Assembly: GCA_902749685.1 (NCBI GenBank)
Contig: CACVKW010001504.1
Span: 1-64,000 of the forward strand
Direction of reading: 5' to 3'
Source of the DNA: Olavius sp. associated proteobacterium Delta 1
GTDB taxonomy: Bacteria; Desulfobacterota; Desulfobacteria; Desulfobacterales; JAFDCJ01
Length of the DNA: 64,000 nt
Shown one piece after another: positions 55,391 to 64,000 of the stretch. The notes below the pieces were generated by a model. It did no database searches, was not told the DNA's origin, and was given only the letters and a program-made list of their open reading frames with translations. The position numbers and the translations under genes were made by a program. How positions within the stretch are numbered: the stretch's first letter is position 1; the number at the start of each line of letters is the position of its first letter.

Positions 55391-56014
55391 CTACTCGTTA
55401 ATTTTGATACCGGTCAGAGAGTACCGCAATATTTCTTCCAGCCGATCCTCATAACCGCCGTAAAAATGATCGGCACCGCCGATCACTTCAAAGTGTGCTG
55501 CGGCATTCCACGCATGATAGGATTGGCTGATCATCTCGGCCGGAGCGATGTCGTCGCGGCTGCCGGTTATGACCAGCTTTAAACAGTCAATGGTGCTCAC
55601 CGATTCTAAATCGATAAACGCCACCGGTGGTGAAACCATCACCATGTTCGCGATACCGGCCCTTGCGCAGTTTAAATGCCCGTTTACCCAGGCCCCGAAA
55701 GAATACCCGGCCAGATCAATCTGCTTGATGCCGATATGGGCAAGATAAGCGACGGCAGCTCTGACATCCTCCTGTTCGCCAATACCCTCCCCGTAACTTC
55801 CCTGACTGCTGCCTACCCCTCTAAAATTGAAACGCAGGGTTGTGTAGCCCAGTTTTTGATACGTTTGCAAGATCACCATGACCACGTTATTGTGCATATT
55901 CCCGCCGTACAGCGGATGCGGGTGGGTGATGACGACACCGCTGGCTTGACTGTTTTTTTGCAGCAATCCCTCAATCGTAATGCCTTCCGCTAAAAACTCT
56001 ATTCTTTCTTCCAT
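55391..56014 (-). CDS. alpha/beta hydrolase
   Basis: A 207-residue serine hydrolase. GYSFG near residue 106 holds the nucleophile, HPHPLYGGNMHNNV near 31 gives the oxyanion region, GVGSSQGSYGEG near 67 is a typical loop, and GADHFYGGYEDRL near 180 carries the catalytic His. An Asp in TGSRDDIAP is the likely acid. The substrate is unknown. It runs convergently with the NACHT gene, 49 bp apart. Confidence 0.88.
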   Translation of the reverse strand: MEERIEFLAEGITIEGLLQKNSQASGVVITHPHPLYGGNMHNNVVMVILQTYQKLGYTTLRFNFRGVGSSQGSYGEGIGEQEDVRAAVAYLAHIGIKQIDLAGYSFGAWVNGHLNCARAGIANMVMVSPPVAFIDLESVSTIDCLKLVITGSRDDIAPAEMISQSYHAWNAAAHFEVIGGADHFYGGYEDRLEEILRYSLTGIKINE

Positions 56015-56375
56015 ATAATTTGGCCCTTCGCATGTATTTCGCCTTCACGATAATGAATTAACTGAGCACTCTGGTCCAATTTGATATCGTAAAAATTCCA
56101 AGTTCCAATTACCAAATCACAAATTCCAAACAAATCAAATCATCTGATTCGGAGAAAATCCATCTAACTGATTTCAGACCGAAGAAAATTTATTTTTAGC
56201 CTTAGTTCAGATCGAAGTTATGCGATAAGTCAAGACTTTCTTGGGCTATTGGCGCTTGGAATTTGGGTATTATTTGTTATTTGTAAATTGGTGCTTGCGA
56301 TTTTGTTTGTGCAGGGATTCAATGATAATTCAGGTTTTATGTTCTATATTCTTATTGTATTTGCAGTATGTGACA
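56015..56375. repeat. intergenic region with word-like repeats
   Basis: Segments such as TTCCAAGTTCCAATTACC (56095-56130) and GCGCTTGGAATTTGGGTATT (56250-56300) are reverse-related to each other. No gene. Confidence 0.5.
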
Positions 56376-57521
56376 TTATCTAACTTGCTTTAATACCTTT
56401 ACAATTTCCTGACCGAACTCCTTTTTCTGCCAGTTTTTCATTTCATTTATTGCGCTGAGATCAGATACCTTATGCGGCTTCTGCTGGGCAATTGTACTCA
56501 TCAGCGCTTTGGTGCATATCAGGGCCGGGTCGAGCGCCAGCCTGGCGACTTGTTCATCACGCCAAATTCTGAGAGCTTTGACGCGCCCTGCGACGACCAA
56601 GGGTACCCTGGGGGATTTCTTGCGTGGATACACCGGCAAATTTTCCTGCTCGATTTGCATTGCATCCTGTATCGCGCTAATTAATCCGGTACCGTACATA
56701 CTGATTTGCTTGGTGCTCAAGGCCCTGGTTTTTTCCAGCTGCTTTAAATCGGCCGGTTTCTTGTCCGCCAATTCTAGCAGTGAACGGTTGCCGAATATTC
56801 TGAACAGGGGTTTATCTTTTTTTGCGGCAACCCTGCGACGAAACTGAAGCAGGGTTTCCAGCACGACCAGACTCCTTGGATCAAGCTTGCCCGCACCTTT
56901 AAAATGCATGTACAGAGGATCTGTATTGTTGGTGTTTGGACGCACATTGCTCAAATATTCACATTCTTCCTGCACCCACCTGAGGCGTCCCAATTCTTCA
57001 AGCTCGCTTGTCAATATTTGCGCCAGCGGTAATAGATACCTGGCATCCTGGGCAGCGTAGGAAATCATATCCTGCGGCAGGGGTCGCCTGGACCAATCTT
57101 TGCGTTGAAATTTTTTGTCCAGCGCGACGTCAAACTTGTTTTTAAGCACTGCTTCCAGGCCGGTTTCAGAATAACCCAAAAAGCGGCTTGCCAATTCGGT
57201 GTCAAACAGGTTGTTAATCGCGATATCAAAATCTCGATACAGGGAGCGGACATCGTAGTCGGCCCCATGAAAAATTTTGAGGACCCCCCGTCTTTTAAAA
57301 ATCGGTTTAAGCGGCGACAGGTCCCTTACCATTAGCGGGTCAATGACCGCATTGATACCTGGGGCGGCCATCTGAATCAAACAGACCTTTTCCTTAAAAT
57401 GGTACATGGAGTCAGCTTCGAGATCAACGCCGATGGTCTTTTCTTTTTCGATCGTCCGGGCCAGTTTCTTAAGCGAGTCGAAGGTATCGATGGTTTGATA
57501 ATGGTCGCAAATCTCTTTCAT
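56376..57521 (-). CDS. rnd: ribonuclease D
   Basis: A 381-residue DEDDy exonuclease. The first motif is IGVDLEADSMYHFKEKVCLIQMA (Asp and Glu), the second IFHGADYDVRSLYRDF and the third ISYAAQDARYLLPL with Tyr. A HRDC domain starts near residue 213 (LVVLETLLQFRRRVAAKKDKPLF) and a second helical repeat follows, as in full-length RNase D. It trims tRNA 3' ends in the cytoplasm. It is divergent from thrS. Confidence 0.92.
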   Translation of the reverse strand: MKEICDHYQTIDTFDSLKKLARTIEKEKTIGVDLEADSMYHFKEKVCLIQMAAPGINAVIDPLMVRDLSPLKPIFKRRGVLKIFHGADYDVRSLYRDFDIAINNLFDTELASRFLGYSETGLEAVLKNKFDVALDKKFQRKDWSRRPLPQDMISYAAQDARYLLPLAQILTSELEELGRLRWVQEECEYLSNVRPNTNNTDPLYMHFKGAGKLDPRSLVVLETLLQFRRRVAAKKDKPLFRIFGNRSLLELADKKPADLKQLEKTRALSTKQISMYGTGLISAIQDAMQIEQENLPVYPRKKSPRVPLVVAGRVKALRIWRDEQVARLALDPALICTKALMSTIAQQKPHKVSDLSAINEMKNWQKKEFGQEIVKVLKQVR

Positions 57522-57805
57522 TTTTTCCCTTGACCCTTGCGATAGTTTTTCCTATTAATTAAACTTTGTGCGCAAATACGCCTTGGCAACGTTCGAGATC
57601 GATTTATCGCAATTACCTTGGAACGTTGATTGTTGCTCTAAAATTCAGGCAACAATTTTTTTGAAAAACATTAATTGTCTGATTATACAAATAGTAGTAG
57701 TATCAATACTTTGAATATTGCCGAGGCTAACGTGTGTCCATCCATCCTGCATCAGGCGGGCCGCAAGGACACTAACTAACTTTACTATATCACAGTGGGT
57801 TTGAA

Positions 57806-59725
57806 ATGATAAATATAACACTTCCAGACGGTAACATAAAGGCTTTTGAAGAACCGGTGAGCGGACTTGAAGTCGCAAAAAGCATTTCCGACGGTCTTGC
57901 CCGCAACTGCGTGGCCATGGAAATTGATGGCAACCTGGTGGATCTGGGCTTTGCCATCGACCATGACGCTAATATCCGATTAATCACCTCCAAATCTAAA
58001 GAGGGCCTGGAAATTCTGCGTCACAGCGCCGCACATGTGATGGCCCAGGCCATCCTGCGAATTTACAAGGATGCGAAACTGACCATTGGTCCGGCAGTTG
58101 AAGACGGTTTTTACTATGACATCGATATGGAGCCGGTATCTGAAGACGACTTCCCGAAGATTGAGGCCGAAATCAAGAAAATCATCAAAGAAAAGCTGCC
58201 CGTGAAACGCCGTGAAGTGATAAAGGCAGAGGCCCTGGAGTTCTATAAAGACGAGCCCTACAAGCTTGAAATGTTATCAGACCTGGATGATGGAACCATC
58301 TCATTTTACGAGCAGGGCGAATTTACCGATTTGTGCCGTGGGCCCCATATCCCGCACACCGGCTTTGCCAAAAATATTAAACTGATCAAGGTTTCAGGCG
58401 CCTACTGGCGTGCCGATCCTTCCAAGCCCCAGCTTCAGAGAATATATGGCACCGCCTTTTTTGATAAGAAAGAATTGCAGGATCACCTGACGTTTCTCAA
58501 GGAAGCCAAGAAGAGAAACCATCGCAAGATCGGTCAGGCGCTGGATCTTTTCAGCTTTCACGAGGAGGCGCCGGGAATGGCGTTTTTCCATCCCAAAGGC
58601 ATGGAGATCTGGAATGCCCTGCTGGATTACTGGCGCCATGAGCACCGGGTCGCCGGATATGTAGAAAGCAAGACGCCGATCATGCTAAACCGCACCCTTT
58701 GGGAACGCTCCGGTCACTGGGATAATTATCGTGAAAATATGTATACCTCATCCATCGACGATATGGAGTATGCCATTAAACCGATGAACTGTCCCGGTGG
58801 AATGCTGCTTTACAAAACCAAACCGCACTCCTACCGGGACTTGCCCCTCAGGATCGCTGAAGTCGGTCTCGTTCACCGGCACGAGTTAAGCGGCGTGCTG
58901 TCCGGGCTGTTTCGGGTCAGATCGTTTCACCAGGATGATGCGCATTTATATATGACCGCGGACCACATCGAGGCTGAGATCCTGGCGATTTTGAATCTGG
59001 CCGAACGGATGTACGGTGCCTTTGGTTTGGGATTTCATCTGGAGCTGTCCACCCGGCCGGAAAAATCCATCGGAACCGACGAACAATGGGAAACAGCCAC
59101 CAGCGGTTTGGCATCGGCCCTGGATGCTTACGGCAAGAAATACGAATTAAATGAAGGCGACGGCGCTTTTTACGGCCCCAAAATTGATCTTCATATCAAC
59201 GATGCCCTGAACCGAACCTGGCAATGCGGCACGATTCAATTGGACATGTCACAGCCTGAAAATTTCAACCTCTACTACATCGACAAGGACAATGAAAAGC
59301 ACCGTCCGATCATGATCCACCGCACCGTCTTCGGATCCATCGAGCGCTATCTGGGGATACTGATCGAGCATTTTGCAGGCAAATTTCCATTGTGGATGGC
59401 ACCGGTTCAGGCAATTGTTCTTCCGATCAACGATGATCTGGTGTCATATTCCCGGGAAATCAGCGACGTTCTCACCAATGCCGGATTGCGCGTGGAAGTC
59501 GACAGCCGTACCGAAAGTCTGAACAAAAAAGTACGTGAAGCCCAGCTGCAGTATGTCCCGCTGATTCTTACCATTGGCGGCAAAGAGAAAGCGGCCGGAA
59601 CCCTTTCGGTAAGAACCCTGGACGGCAAAGTGAAATACGGGGTCACCCACCAAAGCTTTCTGGATACTGTTTTGCCGCATATTCGTAATCGAGAGTTGTC
59701 ACTGGATATTTTTGACAGTAAGTAA
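57806..59725 (+). CDS. thrS: threonyl-tRNA synthetase
   Basis: A complete 639-residue ThrRS. A TGS domain (residues 1-62), the editing domain with HSAAHVMAQAIL (about 72-83) and a CRGPH (near 179) motif, the class II core with MNCPGGMLLYKTKPHSYRDLP, RVRSFHQDDAH, and DGAFYGPKIDLH, and the anticodon domain (about 540-639; VPLILTIGGKEKAAGTLSVR). The metal ligands Cys, His and His are present. It charges tRNA-Thr. The usual infC-rpmI-rplT genes do not follow. A terminator lies behind it. Confidence 0.97.
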   Translation: MINITLPDGNIKAFEEPVSGLEVAKSISDGLARNCVAMEIDGNLVDLGFAIDHDANIRLITSKSKEGLEILRHSAAHVMAQAILRIYKDAKLTIGPAVEDGFYYDIDMEPVSEDDFPKIEAEIKKIIKEKLPVKRREVIKAEALEFYKDEPYKLEMLSDLDDGTISFYEQGEFTDLCRGPHIPHTGFAKNIKLIKVSGAYWRADPSKPQLQRIYGTAFFDKKELQDHLTFLKEAKKRNHRKIGQALDLFSFHEEAPGMAFFHPKGMEIWNALLDYWRHEHRVAGYVESKTPIMLNRTLWERSGHWDNYRENMYTSSIDDMEYAIKPMNCPGGMLLYKTKPHSYRDLPLRIAEVGLVHRHELSGVLSGLFRVRSFHQDDAHLYMTADHIEAEILAILNLAERMYGAFGLGFHLELSTRPEKSIGTDEQWETATSGLASALDAYGKKYELNEGDGAFYGPKIDLHINDALNRTWQCGTIQLDMSQPENFNLYYIDKDNEKHRPIMIHRTVFGSIERYLGILIEHFAGKFPLWMAPVQAIVLPINDDLVSYSREISDVLTNAGLRVEVDSRTESLNKKVREAQLQYVPLILTIGGKEKAAGTLSVRTLDGKVKYGVTHQSFLDTVLPHIRNRELSLDIFDSK

Positions 59726-59854
59726 CCAGACCCGGACAATGCGGGAACGTGAGCATAATTGAATTTGCCCGCACATGTGGGTAAAAATTGTCAAAAATAT
59801 GTTTCTGCATAAAGCACAAAGAAGTTTCGATTAAGACGCTAACTTGATTCCAGG

Positions 59855-59900
59855 CGATACCTCAACCGGGACTTTATTGGTTGAGGTATCGTTTTACTTT
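59855..59900 (+). terminator. Rho-independent terminator after thrS
   Basis: CGATACCTCAACC (59855-59867) pairs perfectly with GGTTGAGGTATCG (59879-59891) across an 11-base loop, then TTTTACTTT. Confidence 0.85.
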
Positions 59901-59942
59901 GGCTAGACATAGTAATTCCCGGCATTCAAAGGTTGTGGGGAA

Positions 59943-60149
59943 ATGGCGAAAAACGCGGGCGTAACGACCAGTAAGATTAATTTCTGCGATTTGCTGTGCA
60001 AGCATGCGGACTTTGCCCGGATGGATGCGCTGGACGGCGGTTGCCGAACATTTCAATCCCTGTGGTGTAAACAACTGAAAAAACATGTCACGAAAAATGC
60101 ACCCTGTGAAGTGGCATTCGGCAAGCGCCGACCCACGACGGGATTCTAA
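59943..60149 (+). CDS. small Cys-rich protein, probable metal binder
   Basis: 68 residues with CDLLCKHADF near residue 15, GGCRTFQSLWCKQL near 33-43 and NAPCEVAFGKRRP near 52. The pattern C-x3-C-x13-C-x7-C-x10-C looks like a conserved zinc or iron-sulfur binding mini-protein in the Desulfobacterota. The start is ATG 59943 behind GGGGAA (a weak site). It stands alone after the thrS terminator. Function unknown. Confidence 0.65.
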   Translation: MAKNAGVTTSKINFCDLLCKHADFARMDALDGGCRTFQSLWCKQLKKHVTKNAPCEVAFGKRRPTTGF

Positions 60150-60352
60150 TATTCGTTTATTGAGCTGACTGGGTTAAAGGCATAAGAGATACGGCTCAAG
60201 GCGCACGGCACAAGGTATTCGGTAAAGGACTCGGAGCAGTACGCAGAACATCAGAAAAGAGGGAATTAAAATATTTCCCACTTCCGCTTTCCGACTTCCG
60301 AATTCAATAATTCTAGCATCTGTATTCTGATTTCTGTCATCTGGTGTTATTT

Positions 60353-60739
60353 ATGTTACCTAAAGTCAAAAATTTTACCTATCACTGGTTGCCGCTCATT
60401 GCATATTGCGTGTTTATCTACATCCAGTCTTCGTATCCATCACCGGAAAGGCTGCCCGCATTTGAATTCAGCGACAAGTTGCTTCATTTTGCGGCGTATG
60501 CCGTTATGGGTGTTTTATTTTACCGCGCTTATCAGACCCTGCCTTTCAAAACGAATATTCAATTGGTCGTGCTGTTCAGTATGATTTCCGCTCTACTGTA
60601 CGGTGTCAGCGATGAAATTCACCCATCTTTCGTCCCTTACCGAGACGGCAGCTTTTGGGATGTGATTGCCGATGTTCTTGGGGCGGTCTGCGGTGTCTAC
60701 ATATATCATCGGTTGATGATGGTTCATAAACCACGTTGA
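60353..60739 (+). CDS. VanZ-like membrane protein
   Basis: About 128 residues, four hydrophobic segments. It has IQSSYPSPERLP near residue 22, FSDKLLHFAAYAVMGVLFYRA near 40-60 and DEIHPSFVPYRDGSFWDVIADVLGA near 88-112, the three motifs of the VanZ family. Despite the name (teicoplanin resistance) the biochemical role is unknown. The start could be the GTG at 60344. It precedes fdhA by 67 bp, which may be coincidence. Confidence 0.8.
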   Translation: MLPKVKNFTYHWLPLIAYCVFIYIQSSYPSPERLPAFEFSDKLLHFAAYAVMGVLFYRAYQTLPFKTNIQLVVLFSMISALLYGVSDEIHPSFVPYRDGSFWDVIADVLGAVCGVYIYHRLMMVHKPR

Positions 60740-60806
60740 CAAAACATAGGGTTTCGGGTAAAAAGATACCTTCCCCAAATCTCCCTTAAAAGGAGGCAAT
60801 TCCGAT

Positions 60807-63575
60807 ATGGCCGACCAGAATATTATAGTTATTAATGGGAATGAATTTAGCTTTGAACGTGGTGAGAGCATCCTCGATGTCGCGCGACGCAACAGTATTG
60901 ATATTCCCACGCTCTGTCACTTAAAGGCCGCCGCCGCCACCGGGGCATGCCGGGTTTGTATGGTTGAGGTGGAAGGCGCCCGCAGTCTGGTCGCCTCCTG
61001 TGCTTCGCCGGCAGCCAACAACATGGTTGTGCGAACCGAATCCGCCAAGGTCATTACGGCCCGGCGCATGGTTATACAGCTGCTGCTGTCATCGGGTAAT
61101 CACAACTGTGCGGTCAGCGGTTCGGCCGGTGATAACTGGACCGAATTCCAGCTCAAGGCCCAGCAGACGGAAGATACCGCCGAGCTGTGCCCGGTTTGGG
61201 GCGACTGCAAACTGCAGGACCTGGCATTTCGTTACCAGGTAAACAGTGAACAGTTCATCCCCACTGAAACGCCGCATCAGATGGAGACGGTTAACCCCTT
61301 TATCGTACGCGATTTTTCGCGTTGTATCCAGTGCGGTCGGTGTGTCCAGGCCTGCAATGAAGTGCAGGTAAATCAAGCCATCCACTACGGCTATCGAGGG
61401 GCAGGCACCAAGATCATTGCAGCCGGTGACCGGCCTTACAGGGATTCAGATTGTGTGTTTTGCGGGGAGTGCGTGCAGGTGTGTCCCGTGGGTGCGCTGG
61501 TCGAAAAGGATGCGCGCTATCAGGTGCGGCCCTGGGAAACTAAAAAAGTGCGGACAACCTGCAGCTATTGCGGCGTCGGATGCCAGCTTAATCTGCATGT
61601 CAAAGACAACCGGGTCGTCAAAGTGACGGGGGTGGAAGACTTTGCCCCCAATTACGGCAGTCTTTGTGTCAAAGGACGGTTTGGCTATGATTTCGTCAAT
61701 TCGCCGGATCGCCTGACGACACCCTTGATCAAGGAAAATGGTCAACTGCGGGAAGCCACCTGGGATGAGGCGCTTGACCTGGTTGCCAACAAGTTCAATG
61801 ACATCAAAACAAATCACGGTTCAGACAGTCTGGCCGTGCTGACATCCGCCAGAATCACCAATGAGGAGAACTACATCGCCCAGAAATTTGCCCGGGCGGT
61901 GCTTAAAACCAACAGCGTCGATCACTGCGCACGTCTCTGACATTCCTCCACTGTGGCCGGTCTGGCCGCAGCGTTTGGAAGCGGCGCCATGACCAATACC
62001 ATCGATTGTATTGAGAAGGCGGATGTCATTCTGATCACCGGTTCCAATACCACCGAGAATCATCCGGTGCTGTCCAGCTACGTTAAACGGGCGGTCACCC
62101 AAAAGGGTGCCAAACTGATCGTCGTTGATCCAAGGCGCATTAAAATTACCCGATTCGCGGATAAATGGTTGCGGCAGAATCTGGGTACCGATGTGGCCTG
62201 GATAAACGCCATGATGCATGTCATCATCAAGGAAAACCTGCAAGCCCAGGATTATATCGACCGCCGCACCGAAGGTTTTGCAGAAGTCAAAAAGACCGTC
62301 GAAAAGTATACGCCGGAATATGTGGCGGAGATTACCGGAATTCCCGCGCAGGACATTGTCGAAGCCGCCCGTCTTTACGCCGGCGCCGAGCGCGGCAGCA
62401 TTTTATACTGTATGGGAATCACGCAACACACCACGGGAACGGATAATGTGAAGTCTTTGGCCAACCTGGCGATGTTGTGCGGCAATCTCGGCATTGAAGG
62501 CGGCGGTGTCAACCCGCTGCGCGGGCAGAACAATGTTCAGGGGGCCTGCGACATGGGCGGCTTGCCTGATGTGTACTCCGGTTATCAGAAAGTGATTGAT
62601 CCGGCAGCCCGCCAGAAAATGGCTGAAGCCTGGGGGGTTGACGATCTTTCGGATAAGCCCGGTATGAAAGTTACCGCGATGATCCCGGCGGCCCATGACG
62701 GCCAGCTCAAAGCCCTTTATATCATCGGCGAAAATCCCCTGGTTTCAGATCCTGATTTGAACCATTGCGAAAAAAGCCTCAATAACCTGGATTTTTTGGT
62801 GGTACAGGATATTTTCCTGACCGAAACCGCCAGGCTGGCGGATGTCGTACTGCCTTCGGCCTGTTTTGCCGAAAAAGAAGGAACCTTTTCCAATACCGAC
62901 CGCCGGGTGCATCGGGTGCGCAAGGCCGTGGATCCGCCCGGGCAGGCCTGGGATGATTGGAAAATTACCTGTGAAATCGCCAGCCGGATGGGATCACCCA
63001 TGAGCTATGAGAGCAGCCGGCAGATTATGGAAGAAATCTCGCAGGTAACGCCTTCATATGGCGGCATTACCTATGACCGGATCGAGTTGGAAGGCATTCA
63101 CTGGCCGGCGCCCACCGCCGAACATCCCGGAACACCCGTCCTGCACCGCGAGCAGTTTGCCAAGGGCAAGGGAACCTTCCACGCGATTGATTACATACCA
63201 CCGGCCGAACAGGCGGATGATGAATATCCGATGTACCTGACGACCGGCCGGTTGATTTATCAATATCACACCGGCACCATGACCATGAAAAGCGATGGTA
63301 TCATGGATATAGCACCGGAGTGTTTCGTTGAAATTTCATCCCAGGATGCCGGCAAATATGAGGTGGCGGACGGCGCAGTGGTTGATATTGCCTCCCGCCG
63401 GGGAACTATCCAGGCCAGGATTAAAATTTCGACCAAAGCGGTTTCCGGTACGGTGTTTATACCGTTTCACTATGCGGCTGCGGCAGCCAACCGCCTGACA
63501 AATGCCGCGCTGGATCCGATTTCCGGCATCCCCGAGTATAAGGTGTGTGCGGTGAAGCTCTCCAAGACGGCCTAG
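60807..63575 (+). CDS. fdhA: formate dehydrogenase alpha subunit, selenocysteine-containing
   Basis: A single 922-residue frame when the TGA at 61938-61940 is read as selenocysteine (Sec378). Domains: [2Fe-2S] ferredoxin-like (about 1-80, with HLKAAAATGACRVCMVEVEG), NuoG-type region (HNC...CPVWGDC, ~95-145), two [4Fe-4S] clusters (CIQCGRCVQAC, CVFCGECVQVCP, ~173-230), the FdhF-type cluster (CSYCGVGC, ~252), the Mo/W-bis-MGD catalytic part with VDHCARL-Sec-HSSTVAGLA, and the C-terminal dinucleotide-binding domain. It oxidises formate to CO2 or, reversed, reduces CO2, in the cytoplasm. AAAGGAGG is the ribosome site. Normal partner subunits (NuoE/NuoF-like) are absent nearby. Confidence 0.95.
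61951..61971 (+). promoter_or_regulatory. SECIS element of fdhA
   Basis: Ten bases after the UGA, CTGTGGCC (61951-61958) and GGCCGCAG (61964-61971) form an 8-bp stem (one G-U) around the loop GGTCT (61959-61963). The loop is the same as in the E. coli fdhF SECIS. It should bind SelB. Confidence 0.9.
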
Positions 63576-63581
63576 CGCAAA

Positions 63582-63680
63582 GAGCATAGGGCATAGGGCA
63601 TGGCGTATAGAGCATGGCGCAAGGTATAGGGTATGAGGTGTAAGGTCTGTGGTTTCGGGTGTCAGGTTCCAGGTGTCAGT
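63582..63680. repeat. word-like repeats behind fdhA
   Basis: GCATAGGGCATAGGGCATGG, then TATAGGGTATGAGGTGTAAGG variants (63582-63645), and GGGTGTCAGGTTCCAGGTGTC (63651-63680). They combine two of the word families of this window. Confidence 0.6.
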
Positions 63681-63686
63681 GCTGCT

Positions 63687-63708
63687 GCTGGCCTGAAAAG
63701 CGGCCAGC
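63687..63708 (+). terminator. possible terminator after fdhA
   Basis: GCTGGCC (63687-63693) pairs with GGCCAGC (63702-63708) over an 8-base loop, followed later by GGCTTTTTAACTTAATTTTT. The T tract comes about 15 bases behind, so this is weak. Confidence 0.35.
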
Positions 63709-63802
63709 TGAATCGAAAAAGAGGCTTTTTAACTTAATTTTTATGATTTATTGGAATCTTAAATTTATGAATCATCTGCCTTAGGGAAAATACCCTACGG
63801 GC

Positions 63803-64000
63803 CTAAGACCTCTTAAACGAAGCTACCCCGCGCAGGCATATCAGCCCTGCACCCAGCAACAGTATGGTTGCCGGCTCGGGGACCGGAGCCGGTCCGGGGA
63901 CCGGAGCTGGTTCGGCTTCTACGGTCAGGGTTAATTCGTGGAATGTATAGCTGCTCCAACCCATTAGTTTCATACTGAGAATACCGTCTTCCCCCAGGGC
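63803..64000 (-). CDS. PEP-CTERM surface protein, C-terminal part
   Basis: The visible end (65 codons, stop TAG at 63803-63805) runs off the window. It ends in a PEP-CTERM tail: a Pro-rich linker (EPAPVPGPAPVPEP), a hydrophobic helix (ATILLLGAGLICL) and a basic end (RGVASFKRS). PEP-CTERM proteins are cut and attached by exosortase/EpsH and go with exopolysaccharide. No exosortase is in the window. Confidence 0.85.
   Translation of the reverse strand, partial: ALGEDGILSMKLMGWSSYTFHELTLTVEAEPAPVPGPAPVPEPATILLLGAGLICLRGVASFKRS

Noticed and set aside
57540-57805. T-box or other leader upstream of thrS
   Set aside because: No T-box motif, specifier stem or terminator was found, and T-boxes are rare outside Firmicutes-type genomes.
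1-64000. tRNA genes, rRNA genes, CRISPR arrays, insertion sequences with transposase
   Set aside because: No T-arm GGTTCGAATCC in a cloverleaf context, no direct-repeat/spacer pattern and no transposase domain was seen in any frame.

Overview
The window looks like chromosomal DNA of a Desulfobacterota (former Deltaproteobacteria, Desulfobacterales-like) bacterium. This rests on two UGA-recoded selenoprotein genes, a PEP-CTERM surface protein, many single-gene units separated by repeat-rich spacers, and a mix of housekeeping and signalling genes typical of that group. The placement is an inference, since no rRNA or other marker is present. I see no tRNA, rRNA, CRISPR array, transposase or phage gene.

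Layout. 0.1-9 kb: MFS transporter plus ChrB-like domain, a membrane gene broken by an in-frame TAA, a lipoprotein, a Nudix hydrolase, a ChaN-like protein, an M1 peptidase and a TPR protein. 9-18 kb: the stress and repair genes hslO, a Lon-family protease and a double-length uvrA. 18-29 kb: HAD protein, zinc-ribbon/coiled-coil protein, aminopeptidase P, a FAD oxidoreductase of the SelD-associated type, a receiver-phosphatase-kinase switch protein with degenerate catalytic sites, and an SbcD-like phosphoesterase overlapping an exonuclease/GIY-YIG fusion. 28.8-32.6 kb: two overlapping dynamin-like GTPase genes. 32.8-47 kb: mostly small units, including a protease-TPR protein, a candidate free-standing small RNA, an SRAP protein, a rhodanese whose CxC active-site motif is encoded as UxU by two UGA codons, an iron-dependent alcohol dehydrogenase, an orphan flagellar rod-like gene behind a sigma-54 promoter, and LOG, MBL-fold and PAC2 proteins. 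47-53.3 kb: a metabolic cluster (Rrf2 regulator, SDR, ThDP enzyme, BASS transporter, SDR). 53.3-55.3 kb: a 5'-truncated NACHT-type NTPase with a C-terminal FGE/C-type-lectin-like domain whose last codons look like a diversity-generating-retroelement variable region. 55-64 kb: alpha/beta hydrolase, RNase D, thrS, a small Cys-rich protein, VanZ protein, a selenocysteine formate dehydrogenase with a clear SECIS hairpin, and the end of a PEP-CTERM gene.

The strongest finding is the rhodanese at 37519-37941. An ordinary gene caller stops at its first UGA, but the frame continues through a second UGA into a complete rhodanese C-terminus. With fdhA, it shows that this organism decodes UGA as selenocysteine. 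The spacers carry several dispersed repeat families: word-like degenerate tandem repeats, a 21-bp motif in four places, and a MITE-like element.
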